This document shows positions 17,901 to 25,159 of a stretch of 64,000 bases of DNA, in pieces (position 1 is the stretch's first letter; each line of letters opens with the position of its first letter). The stretch covers positions 3,340,501-3,404,500 of the forward strand of contig NZ_CP048815.1 of NCBI RefSeq assembly GCF_010977555.1, read 5' to 3'. This stretch comes from Caulobacter rhizosphaerae (GTDB taxonomy: Bacteria > Pseudomonadota > Alphaproteobacteria > Caulobacterales > Caulobacteraceae). The translations under genes were made by a program, and so were the position numbers. The notes beneath the pieces were generated by a model, which made no database searches, was not told the origin of the DNA, and saw nothing but the letters and a program-made list of their open reading frames with translations.

Positions 17901-18176
17901 CCGCGCGTGCCCCAGGGCGGCGGCGACTATGACAGCGTGCTAGGCCGGATCAGCACCGACTGGGCCTTGAAGCCGGACGGCGGTTTCGGACTGCATCTGG
18001 TGGCCCCCGCCAACAGCCGGGCCGAGGTCCATATCCCCGCCCGCGCCCCCGACGCGGTGCGTGTCAACGGCGTTCCCGCGGCCCAGGCCGCCGGCGTGAC
18101 GGTGAAGGGCATGGAGCGCGGCCGGCTGGTGCTGGAGATCGGCTCGGGCGACCACCGCTTCGAGGCGCGGGCCTAG
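14952..18176 (+). CDS. Alpha-L-rhamnosidase (GH78)
   Basis: A 1074-residue exported enzyme. A Tat signal peptide opens it (SRRGLMMGAGLAG). It has the usual GH78 order: an Ig-like first domain, beta-sandwich carbohydrate-binding domains (LWLDGQPV, INGRRVGDALLTPE), an alpha/alpha barrel from about residue 630, and a C-terminal sandwich. The catalytic region includes PTDCPQRDERLGWTGD (general acid Glu) and TTIWERWNGD (candidate base Glu). It hydrolyses terminal alpha-L-rhamnose from rhamnogalacturonan or flavonoid glycosides, probably in the periplasm. It is translationally coupled to the beta-helix gene and is the last gene of the operon led by operator C. The substrate supports L-rhamnose as a feed of this locus. 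Confidence 0.9.
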   Translation: MSVSRRGLMMGAGLAGVAASAPTLAAQALQTPGLEVVDLKAGSMTAPLGVDDQAVRLSWRLVSPNPDVRQTRYEIQAASTRALLEAGTPDLWHAGEVLTDQSMDVSWLGIPLKSRQIVWWRVLVRDNKGRRATSAVASFETGLLEPADWRAKWIAAETELARADRQAGLLWMRGDRPADRSARSFRLAFDLPAAATVTLFSIANAESELWLDGQPVQRPPHSPIAYGVAPIAETRHTLAAGRHVIAVRVRDPSGFNEPKLHEIATAVMVRADLAGGKVLRLTSRGMKTALHAPDSWTAPDFDDARWAPAEVSKTQTQAWPGYGAFLLRKAFAVDRPVARARLYATALGAYEAQINGRRVGDALLTPESTDFRKTALYRAYDVTDLLVPGHNAIGAMVGDGWYGSYVAPAGRYAFGDAPLRFLGQLEITYADGTRETIVSDESWRLAPAPVTRGEIYYGEDYDARLEQAGWSTASFDAAAWRAVDIAPTPPCALKAQISPPIRRIQTLRAVSVTAVGSRHVFDFGQNFAGWARLKVRGRAGQVVTLRFAEVLAADGRADQSNLRAARAALVYTLKGDPAGETYEPRFTYFGFRYVEVEGLAEALGQAPSADDVEGVVVSSNLAETGHLRIANPVIQQLWRNSLWSQRSNFFGLPTDCPQRDERLGWTGDANVFWDAAAFNMDVAAFTERFGRDIRDAQGSRGEFPDYAPAGWADLGLGASPGWADAGVILPWTVWKRYNDTAIVDQNWAAMTRYLAFILKNNPDLIWRKERGYDFGDWVALDAKSPGDETTPKALIGTAMWKRSVEAMAEMATGSGRRPDAVRYRDLAARITDAFQREFIRPDGSMGNGSQAGYILALRFGLVPEGLRAAATGHLVADIRRRGTLLSTGFLGTPFSLDALADNDQQALVYDLLLRTDFPSWGYMIRKNATTIWERWNGDVGDVSMNSYNHYALGAVTGFIFRRVAGIEPIRPGFLLFRFDPVLDPRVPQGGGDYDSVLGRISTDWALKPDGGFGLHLVAPANSRAEVHIPARAPDAVRVNGVPAAQAAGVTVKGMERGRLVLEIGSGDHRFEARA

Positions 18177-18199
18177 GGCTTAGTCCGGTCTCAGGGGCT

Positions 18200-18371
18200 G
18201 GGGACATGCTCTCACGGCAGGGAGGCGCAAATCGAACCCCGAGCTTGGGGTGAGTGCGTGTCCCCAATTCCAGCTATCGCCTTGGAAGCAAGTCAGCGGA
18301 TCGGTTGGGGACACGCACTCACGGCCAGCCCTCTGCACTCCGGCCAACACGGGGCGTAAGAGCATGTCTCC
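18200..18371. repeat. Nested inverted-repeat element between convergent genes
   Basis: An inner perfect 18-bp inverted repeat (GTGAGTGCGTGTCCCCAA at 18250-18267 and its complement at 18305-18322) sits inside an outer 13-bp pair (18200-18212 and 18359-18371, one mismatch). The arms share a GGGGACA core. It fills the gap between the GH78 and GH2 stops. It could be a short non-autonomous repeat or a bidirectional terminator; no open reading frame or target duplication is evident. Confidence 0.7.
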
Positions 18372-18378
18372 GGCCCGC

Positions 18379-20466
18379 TCAGGGTCGCGTCCGATACGTC
18401 CACTGCACGCTGTCGCTCAGCGCCTTCCCTTCGACCTCGGCCGCCGCCTCGACCAGGTTCTCGCCCTCCGCCAGATCGATCTCCCATAGCGCGACATGGT
18501 CCTGGACCGGCACGGTGGTCCAGTCGCCGCCGTTCAGGCGCAGCCGCACCGACGGCTGGTTGGAATAGGCCTTCACCTTCACGTGCTTGGTCCGCTTGTT
18601 AACGTCGCGGCGGCTGGCGAGGTGCAGCATCGGGACCTCCGACCAGTTGGCCTGGTACCAGTAGTAGGCGTCCTTGCGCGTCAGCCGGTCCTCAGTGACC
18701 AACCCCTTGTCGTTGATGGCCGGCCGGTCGCCCTCGTTGCGCTTGAACGACGGGAAGTCGAAGCCGACCCAGATGAAGTTGGACCACAGGAACGGCCGCT
18801 GGCGCAGCTCGCGCCAGTGGGTCTCGTGGAAGACCGTCTGCCATTGCTCGGGATGCCAGTAACCGTCGGCGACCGGGCGGCGCAGCACGGGGTCCTCCTG
18901 GTGCAGGATGCTGGCCCCGGCCCCGTACTCGCTGACCCCGATCGGCCGCTTCGGCAGACGGGCGTGCAGGTCGTCGGCCCAGGGGCCGATGTCCTTGGCC
19001 TCGGTCCAGTACCAGCCGAAATAGCGGTTGTAGGAGACCGTATCGCTGTGCTGGGCGATCGGGTCGTCGTCCTTCAAGCAGCAATGGGCGTAGGTCGTGG
19101 GCCGCGTCGGATCCATGGCCTTGGCCGTCGATTGCAGCGCGGCCAGCAGCCGGTTGGCCGCCTCGCCCGAGGTCCGCAGCTCGTTGCCGATGCCCCACAG
19201 GGCGACCGACGGATGGTTGACGTTCTGGGCGATCAGCTCGCGCATCTGCTGCACCAGGTTGTCGCGGAACGCGTCGGACGGGTCCAGGTCGTCGATCAGC
19301 GGCACTTCGGTGGTCAGAAGGATGCCCAGCCGGTCGGCCTGGTCATAGACCCGCTGCGGATGCTGCATGTGGGCCAGCCGCAGGGCGGTGACGCCCATCT
19401 CGGCCATGATCCGCATGTCCTCGTCCATCTCGGCGTCGCTGACGACCGGCCCCTTGCCGAAGCGGGTCGGCAGTTGGATGTTCGCGCCGTAGAGGGCGTA
19501 GGGCTTGCCGTTCAGCAGGAAGCGCCCCTCCCCGTCCAGGCCCACCGTGCGCACGCCCAGCGGGACCTCGGCGGTGTCGACCAGCTTGCCCTGGACCCGC
19601 ACCTCGCTGCGCAGGCGGTAGAGATAGGGCGAGCGCCGTCCCTCCCACAGCCGGGGCTTCTTCAGGACCAGGGTCTGCTCGACCGGCTGGGACTGGCCTG
19701 CGGCGATCCGGGCCACTCCACGCGCCTCGACGGTCACCGCGCCGTCCGCATCGAGGATCCGCGTCACCACCTGAACGCTCGCCGCCGTTGCGCGATCGTT
19801 GCGGACCAGGACCTTGGCCCCGATCGTCGCCCGGCCCGCCGCCAGGGCCTGGGTGCGGGCATAGACCCCCGGCCCGCTCCAGTCGCCCAGGTCCACGTGG
19901 ATGTCCGAAGTCTCGACCAGCTTGACCGCGCGATAGAGGCCGCCGAACACGTTGAAGTCGCCGTTCAGCGGCGCGAACCGGGTGTTGCGCGCATTGTCGA
20001 CCCGTACCGCCAGCAGATTCTTGCCCGGCCGGAGGGCGTCCGTGGCGTCGTAGCGAAAGGCGGCGTAGCCGCCTTCATGCGTCCCCAGCTTCCGGCCGTT
20101 CAGAAAGACCTCGGCCTTCAGCGCCGCGCCGTCGAACTGCAGGAAATAGCGCCGGCCGGCGCGCGGCGTATGGTCCAGCGACAGCCGATACCAGGCCGGG
20201 CCGCGGTAATAGGCGCCTTCCGGCTCGCCTCGGGCCTTGGCCCCGCCGAGGCCGGAGTCGGCGGCGTTGTAGGTGTGCGGCGTCGACACCGTCGCCCAGC
20301 CGGAGTCGTCAAAGGTCGCGGTTTCCGCTCCAGGCACGTCGGCGCGAGCGAAGCGCCAGCCGTCGCGCAGCGGCGTCACTTCGGCGGCCCGGGCCGCGCC
20401 GAACGCCCAGAGGGCGAGGCCGAGAACCAGCCACGGTCGCGCCAGCCGTAACGATGGGAACGTCAT
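18379..20466 (-). CDS. Secreted GH2-family beta-glycosidase (beta-galactosidase-like)
   Basis: A 695-residue GH2 enzyme. A signal peptide covers about residues 1-27 (FGAARAAE). A jelly-roll sugar-binding domain (DDSGWATVSTPHTYNAAD), an Ig-like sandwich and the TIM barrel follow. Acid/base Glu is in ALWGIGNELR and the nucleophile Glu in IGVSEYGAG. The C-terminal sandwich is short. Sequence features fit beta-galactosidases, but GH2 also includes beta-glucuronidases and alpha-L-arabinopyranosidases. It is downstream of the GH28-like gene on the same strand, 33 bp away, so they are probably co-transcribed from the site D promoter and together trim galactose-bearing pectin side chains. Confidence 0.88.
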   Translation of the reverse strand: MTFPSLRLARPWLVLGLALWAFGAARAAEVTPLRDGWRFARADVPGAETATFDDSGWATVSTPHTYNAADSGLGGAKARGEPEGAYYRGPAWYRLSLDHTPRAGRRYFLQFDGAALKAEVFLNGRKLGTHEGGYAAFRYDATDALRPGKNLLAVRVDNARNTRFAPLNGDFNVFGGLYRAVKLVETSDIHVDLGDWSGPGVYARTQALAAGRATIGAKVLVRNDRATAASVQVVTRILDADGAVTVEARGVARIAAGQSQPVEQTLVLKKPRLWEGRRSPYLYRLRSEVRVQGKLVDTAEVPLGVRTVGLDGEGRFLLNGKPYALYGANIQLPTRFGKGPVVSDAEMDEDMRIMAEMGVTALRLAHMQHPQRVYDQADRLGILLTTEVPLIDDLDPSDAFRDNLVQQMRELIAQNVNHPSVALWGIGNELRTSGEAANRLLAALQSTAKAMDPTRPTTYAHCCLKDDDPIAQHSDTVSYNRYFGWYWTEAKDIGPWADDLHARLPKRPIGVSEYGAGASILHQEDPVLRRPVADGYWHPEQWQTVFHETHWRELRQRPFLWSNFIWVGFDFPSFKRNEGDRPAINDKGLVTEDRLTRKDAYYWYQANWSEVPMLHLASRRDVNKRTKHVKVKAYSNQPSVRLRLNGGDWTTVPVQDHVALWEIDLAEGENLVEAAAEVEGKALSDSVQWTYRTRP

Positions 20467-20499
20467 GAGGTCTCTCCGTCGTGTAGCGCGGGTCGTTGT

Positions 20500-22131
20500 T
20501 CAGGCCAGGCGCTCGACATTGCGGGCGTGGACGTCGCGGCTGCGCGCCGTGCGGACCGCCGCGCGCGGCGCCAGGCTGGACCGTACGCCGTCGATCGTCG
20601 CGCCCTGCACGTCGTCCAGCACGATCGCCGGCCGGGCGTCAGGCCTGTCCACCGAAAAGCTGACATCGCGTACGCTCACGTTGCGGGCGTGGCGCACCCA
20701 CAGGCCGTGGGCCGGGAACGCGCCCATGAAGCTGGGCTCCAGCGACGACTTGGGCCGCTCCTCGATGTCCCGCGCGGCGTCTTGCCGCGAACCGCCGCCG
20801 GCCGAGCGCACGTGTATATCCGAGAAGCTGACGTCCTCGATGATCCCGCCGGGCAGGCCGACCACGCCGCTGGCGTAGGGCCCGGGCGCGCCCGAGACGT
20901 TGATGTTGGAGAAGCTCACCCGCCGCACCTGGGACGGTCCATTGCCTTCCGGCGCGCGGTTGCGCCCCGACAGGCGCACGAAGATCGGATGGTTGACCGG
21001 GTTGCGCAGCAGGATGTTGGAGAAGGTCACGTCCTCCAGCACCCCGCCGTCGATCGCGCCCAGCTGCAGGCCGCGGGTGTTCTCGCAGATGCAGTCCGAC
21101 ACCAGGATGTTGCGGAAACCTGCGACGGAATCGGTGCCCAGCTTGATCCGGCCCAGCACGCCGATGTCGTCCACCGACCTGTAGGGCGAGGGCTGGTAGG
21201 TTCCGTCGATCACCGTGCCCAACAGGTAGCCGCTGGTCTTGCAGCCGATCACGCTGACGTCCTCGCAGAAGCGCGGCGCCTTCAGGGCCATGCTGCTCTT
21301 CAGCACGATGGCGTCGTCCTTGGGCGCGTTGACCAGGCAGTTGGTGACCTTCACGTCGCGGCAGGCGTCGATGTCGATGCCGTCGCGGTCGGTGTCGACG
21401 GTCAGGCCGTCGATACGCACATTGGTCGAGCCCAGCACGTAGCAGGCGAAGTGGCCGCCCTGCAGGATGGTGAAGTCGCGCAGCAAGACGTTGCGACAGC
21501 CGGTCAGGCCGATGGCCTTGTTGCCCCGGCCCTCATAGGCCATCTCGCGCGGGATAGCCCGGCGAGCGGCGTCGGGGGTCAGCCCCTGTTCGGCGGGCGA
21601 CGTCCAGCCGGCCATGCCATGCCAGCGCGGCGTCGGTCCCTCGCGGTCCAGGCCCAGGCCATGGATCAGCCCCTTGCCGATGATGGCGACGTCGTTGACC
21701 CCATCGCCATGGATCAGGCTGTTGTGGAAGTGACTGACGCCGTAGTCCTGGTACTGTTCCTCATAGACGTTCTCGGGCAGGTCATAGCGGCCGGCGTGCT
21801 TGCGGGGATCGGCCGCCTCGATCACCGAACCGTTCATCAGCACCAGGGTGACGAAGCTTTTCAGCCGGATCGAGAAGCACAGGTAGTGGCCGGCGGGGAT
21901 CACCACCGTGCCGCCGCCGGCCGCGGAGGCCGCCTCGATGGCGCGGTTGACGGCGCCGGAGTCGATGGCGATCCCGTCACCGACGGCGCCGTAGTCGCGT
22001 ACGTCGTGGAAGCCCGTCAGCGACCCCGTGGCCCGCACCAGCGACGGGCTGGCCGCCAGGGCCGCGCCCAGCCCAAGCGTCACGAAGCGACGGCTAAACT
22101 CCGCCTTCTCGCTGATCGCGCCTTGCGCCAT
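20500..22131 (-). CDS. Exported GH28-like polygalacturonase-family protein
   Basis: A 543-residue parallel beta-helix protein with a Tat signal (SRRFVTLGLGAALAA). The pectinase fold begins at FHDVRDYGAVGDG. GH28 active-site strands are partly kept: VDTDRDGIDIDAC and NAPKDDAIVLKS carry Asp residues at the catalytic positions, and GRIKLGTDS matches the RIK motif. The usual GHG histidine is not seen; the corresponding stretch reads KTSGYLLG. It may act on rhamnogalacturonan or a modified galacturonide. Operator D lies 35 bases upstream of its start. The GH2 gene follows in the same direction. Confidence 0.8.
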   Translation of the reverse strand: MAQGAISEKAEFSRRFVTLGLGAALAASPSLVRATGSLTGFHDVRDYGAVGDGIAIDSGAVNRAIEAASAAGGGTVVIPAGHYLCFSIRLKSFVTLVLMNGSVIEAADPRKHAGRYDLPENVYEEQYQDYGVSHFHNSLIHGDGVNDVAIIGKGLIHGLGLDREGPTPRWHGMAGWTSPAEQGLTPDAARRAIPREMAYEGRGNKAIGLTGCRNVLLRDFTILQGGHFACYVLGSTNVRIDGLTVDTDRDGIDIDACRDVKVTNCLVNAPKDDAIVLKSSMALKAPRFCEDVSVIGCKTSGYLLGTVIDGTYQPSPYRSVDDIGVLGRIKLGTDSVAGFRNILVSDCICENTRGLQLGAIDGGVLEDVTFSNILLRNPVNHPIFVRLSGRNRAPEGNGPSQVRRVSFSNINVSGAPGPYASGVVGLPGGIIEDVSFSDIHVRSAGGGSRQDAARDIEERPKSSLEPSFMGAFPAHGLWVRHARNVSVRDVSFSVDRPDARPAIVLDDVQGATIDGVRSSLAPRAAVRTARSRDVHARNVERLA

Positions 22132-22165
22132 GCGCTCCCTCCCTTCGTTTCGGAGAGCCGCATGT

Positions 22166-22181
22166 TGTATGACGTATTACT
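22166..22181. promoter_or_regulatory. Regulon operator site D
   Basis: On the minus strand this reads AGTAATACGTCATACA. It shares the TAATACGTC core with site C and deviates at the outer bases, so it is the weakest of the five. It lies just upstream of the GH28-like gene. Confidence 0.5.
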
Positions 22182-22212
22182 TTAGATCAACCCTCTAGAC
22201 CCGCCCTCAGGC

Positions 22213-23169
22213 CTAGGCGACCCGGTCGAGCGGCGGCATGCCGTCGAAGAAGCGATCCAGATTGTCGGCCGCCCGCATGCCCATGGCCGTGCGGGTCTCC
22301 AGGGTCGCGCTGCCCAGGTGCGGCAGCAGCACGGTGTTGGGCGCCGCCAGCAGGACCGGATCGACCTTGGGCTCGCCCTGGTAGACGTCCAGGCCGGCGC
22401 CGGCGATCGTCCCGTCGGCCAGGGCCTGGGCCAGGTCGGCCTCGGCCACCACCGAACCGCGCGCGGTGTTGATCAGGATCGCCGTCGGCTTCATCCGCGC
22501 CAGCAGGGCGGCGTCGACGAGATGGTGGGTCTCGGGACCGCCCGGGGTGTGCAGCGACAGCACGTCGGCCGCCGCCGCGAGGCTCTCCAGCGTCTCGTGA
22601 TAGGTCGCGCCGTCCTCGTCGTCCGCGCGCCGGCGGCTGTAATAGGCGATCTCCATTCCCAGGGCGGCGCGGGCCCGCCGGGCGGTGGCCCGGGCGATGC
22701 GGCCATAGCCGACCAGGCCCAGGGTCTTGCCCGCCAGCGACCGGCCCAGCAGGTGTGTGGGCCGCCAGCCGGTCCACTGGCCGGCCCGCAGCTCGCGTTC
22801 GCCCTCCGCCGCCCGGCGGCTGGTCATCAGCATCAGCAGCATCGCCAGTTCGGCGGTGGCGTCGGTCAGCACGTCGGGCGTGTTGGTCACCACCACCCCG
22901 GCCGCCCTGGCCGCCGCCAGGTCGATGTGCTCGTAGCCCGCGCCATAGTTGGCGATCATCTTCACCCGCGCATCGGGCGCGGCCAGGACCTCGGCCGTGA
23001 CGCGATCCGAGACCGTCGGGCAAAGGGCGTCGTAGGCGCTCATCGCCGCGCGCAGTTGCTCGACGCCCATCGGCGCGTCGCCCTCGTTCAGCGTCACGTC
23101 ATAGCGCTGGCGCAGCCGGGCCTCGACGACGTCAGGCCAGCGGCGGCTGATCAGGATCCTGGGCTTCAT
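22213..23169 (-). CDS. D-isomer-specific 2-hydroxyacid dehydrogenase
   Basis: A 318-residue NAD(P)-dependent enzyme of the glyoxylate/hydroxypyruvate reductase group. It has the split catalytic domain, the GLVGYGRIARATARR Rossmann motif near residue 155, and the catalytic trio Arg in NTARGSVV, Glu in LDVYQGEP and His in LLPHLGSAT. It reduces a 2-oxoacid or oxidises a D-2-hydroxyacid in the cytoplasm. It is the last gene on the minus-strand run from 28311 and lies 66 bp after the crotonase gene. In a sugar locus it might handle glycolate, lactate or a sugar-derived 2-oxoacid; the substrate cannot be read from sequence. Confidence 0.85.
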   Translation of the reverse strand: MKPRILISRRWPDVVEARLRQRYDVTLNEGDAPMGVEQLRAAMSAYDALCPTVSDRVTAEVLAAPDARVKMIANYGAGYEHIDLAAARAAGVVVTNTPDVLTDATAELAMLLMLMTSRRAAEGERELRAGQWTGWRPTHLLGRSLAGKTLGLVGYGRIARATARRARAALGMEIAYYSRRRADDEDGATYHETLESLAAAADVLSLHTPGGPETHHLVDAALLARMKPTAILINTARGSVVAEADLAQALADGTIAGAGLDVYQGEPKVDPVLLAAPNTVLLPHLGSATLETRTAMGMRAADNLDRFFDGMPPLDRVA

Positions 23170-23235
23170 GTCCTCTCCGCATCGGTGGTCGGCCCTTCGT
23201 AGCCATCCTCGGCCGACGCGAACAGGCGGTTGTGG

Positions 23236-24012
23236 TCAGCGACGCCGGAACACGGGCGTCCGTTTCTCGGCGAACGCCGCCCGCCCCTCCGCCGCATCCG
23301 CCGTGGCGAAACAGATCGTCTGCAGGTCGCGCTCGTACTCGACCGCCTTTTCATAGGGCATGGCGTGGGCCGCCTTGAGGTTCAGCTTGGCGGTCTCGGC
23401 GGCGATCGGCGCACGCGAGGCGATGACCTCGGCGACGGCCCGGGCTCGCGTCAGCAACTCGCCGGGCGCGACCACCTCGCTGACCAGTCCCCATTGCCGG
23501 CAGGTCTCGGCGTCGATCGTGTCGCCGGTCAGGATCATCAGGGCCGCGTTCGAGGCGCCGATCGAATGGACCAGGCCGGCCGCCATGCCGCCACCGCCGA
23601 TCCAGCCCAGCTTGATCTCGGGGGCGGCGAACCGGGCGTTGGCCGAGGCGATGCGGATGTCGCAGCTCATCGCCGTCTCCAGCCCGCCGCCGAGGGCATA
23701 GCCGTTGATCGCCGCGATCGTCGGCTTGCGGCACAGCCGCACGGCGTCGCAATAGTCCCCGCGGTTCCGGAACTCCCAGGGGGTCTGGTACTGGTCCAGG
23801 GTCGAGATGTCCGACCCGGCGCAGAAGGCCTTCTCCCCCGTCCCGGTGATCACCACGCAGCGGATGGTGTCGGAGGCGTCGACCTCTGCGATCGCCGCCT
23901 CGACCGCCTTGGCCATAGCCGGCGTCACCGCGTTCAGCTTGTGCGGCCGGTTCAGGGTGATGACGGCGACATGGCCCGTCACCTCGAACAGAAGCTCGTC
24001 GTCCTGGCTCAT
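23236..24012 (-). CDS. Enoyl-CoA hydratase/isomerase (crotonase) family protein
   Basis: A 258-residue crotonase-fold protein. The oxyanion-hole segments are present (KAFCAGSDIS; INGYALGGGLETAM). The first catalytic Glu of enoyl-CoA hydratases is kept in APEIKLG, but the second is replaced: the segment matching AMEMVLTG reads AALMILTG. It may therefore be an isomerase, lyase or thioester hydrolase rather than a simple hydratase. GAGG precedes the ATG at 24012, ten bases after the stop of the solute-binding-like gene. Together with the class III CoA-transferase two genes upstream it implies a CoA-thioester intermediate. Confidence 0.88.
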   Translation of the reverse strand: MSQDDELLFEVTGHVAVITLNRPHKLNAVTPAMAKAVEAAIAEVDASDTIRCVVITGTGEKAFCAGSDISTLDQYQTPWEFRNRGDYCDAVRLCRKPTIAAINGYALGGGLETAMSCDIRIASANARFAAPEIKLGWIGGGGMAAGLVHSIGASNAALMILTGDTIDAETCRQWGLVSEVVAPGELLTRARAVAEVIASRAPIAAETAKLNLKAAHAMPYEKAVEYERDLQTICFATADAAEGRAAFAEKRTPVFRRR

Positions 24013-24022
24013 CGCCTGCTCC

Positions 24023-25159
24023 TCAAGTCTCAGCGCCGGCTGGGCGGTGGCGCACGAACAGCGCCTGCAGGTCGTCCAGCACCCGATCCGCGCCGTCGCC
24101 GATGTCGAGACCGGCGCGGACGCGCTGCGACGCCGCCGTCTGGAAGGCGATGGCGCCGTCGTGGCGCGGCCGCAGGCTGGCGCCGTCCAGCGTGGCGTAG
24201 GTGCTGGCGTAGAAGTCGCCCCATCGCGCGTTGACGGCCGGATCGCGCCAGGCGGCCTGCAGCGCGGGCTGCCCCTCATGGGCGGGGATGAAGCCGCGCT
24301 GCGTCGCATCGGCCATCAGCCAGCGCAGATGGTCCAGCAGTTGTGGCGTCACCGCGCAACGCCGCGACACCCCGATCCCGGTCCCGCCGAGGATCGAGCC
24401 CACGGGCCCGTCCGGCGTCACGCGCGGCGCGTCCGCGAAGCCCAGGGCGCCGTCGGGGGCGTAGTTCACATAGCCGTAGACCAGCGGGCAGAGGGCCACA
24501 TCGTCATGGGCGCTCATGTGCTCCAGCAGGCCGATCGGGTTCAGCGGCCGCAAGGCTGGCGGGCTGTGCGCCGCCAGCCGCGACAGCAGGCTCCAGGCGG
24601 CGCGGCCGGCGGCGGGCTCCATGAAGGTTTCGCCGTCCGCCGCCGGCGACGCGCCATGGGCGGCGCAGATCGACTGGAACGTCAAGGCCGCGTGCGGGCC
24701 CGACAGCGACAGCACCACGCCGCCGGTCTCCGCCAGCCGCACGACCTCGTCCCACAGCGTCGGCGGCGCGTCGAGCCGATCCTTGCGCCAGGCCATGACC
24801 TGGGTCGCGGCGTCCAGCGGCAAAGCCCAGTGGCGACCGGCATAGCGGTAGCTGTCCAGGCAGCGCCCCATGACGGCGGCTTGCCAGGCGGCGATCTCCT
24901 CGTCCTCGAACAGGTCCTCCAGCGGGACGAGGCAGTCGGCGGCCACGGCCTCGCCGACATGCGGATGGTCCAGCACGACCAGGTCATACAGGGCGCACTG
25001 CTCGCCGATCGGCCGTTCCTCGAAACCTTCAAGCGAATGACGGTCCCAGCTCAGGGCCAGGCCGTCCCGGTCCGGATCCAGCCGGGAGGCGGCGGCCTCC
25101 AGCGCTCGATATCCTCGTGGATGGTCCCAGGTCAGGCCGTGATAGCGGGGCGCGGTCAT
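24023..25159 (-). CDS. ABC solute-binding-protein homologue without a signal peptide
   Basis: A 378-residue protein that resembles carbohydrate ABC-transporter binding proteins. The stretches HWALPLDAATQVMAWRKD and PPTLWDEVVRLAE match the conserved hinge-region pattern (P, T, Y/WxKD, P-T-W-D-E). It begins MTAPRYHGLTWDHPRGY with no hydrophobic leader or lipobox, so it should stay in the cytoplasm. No ABC permease or ATPase gene is present nearby. Its start overlaps the stop of the CoA-transferase gene (ATGA, 25156-25159). I infer a cytosolic ligand-binding or enzymatic role linked to the CoA step; no function is established for it here. Confidence 0.75.
   Translation of the reverse strand: MTAPRYHGLTWDHPRGYRALEAAASRLDPDRDGLALSWDRHSLEGFEERPIGEQCALYDLVVLDHPHVGEAVAADCLVPLEDLFEDEEIAAWQAAVMGRCLDSYRYAGRHWALPLDAATQVMAWRKDRLDAPPTLWDEVVRLAETGGVVLSLSGPHAALTFQSICAAHGASPAADGETFMEPAAGRAAWSLLSRLAAHSPPALRPLNPIGLLEHMSAHDDVALCPLVYGYVNYAPDGALGFADAPRVTPDGPVGSILGGTGIGVSRRCAVTPQLLDHLRWLMADATQRGFIPAHEGQPALQAAWRDPAVNARWGDFYASTYATLDGASLRPRHDGAIAFQTAASQRVRAGLDIGDGADRVLDDLQALFVRHRPAGAET

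Noticed and set aside
18250..18322. Possible attachment site or transposon end
   Set aside because: The inverted repeat is real, but there is no transposase, integrase, tRNA or flanking direct repeat, so I call it only a repeat.
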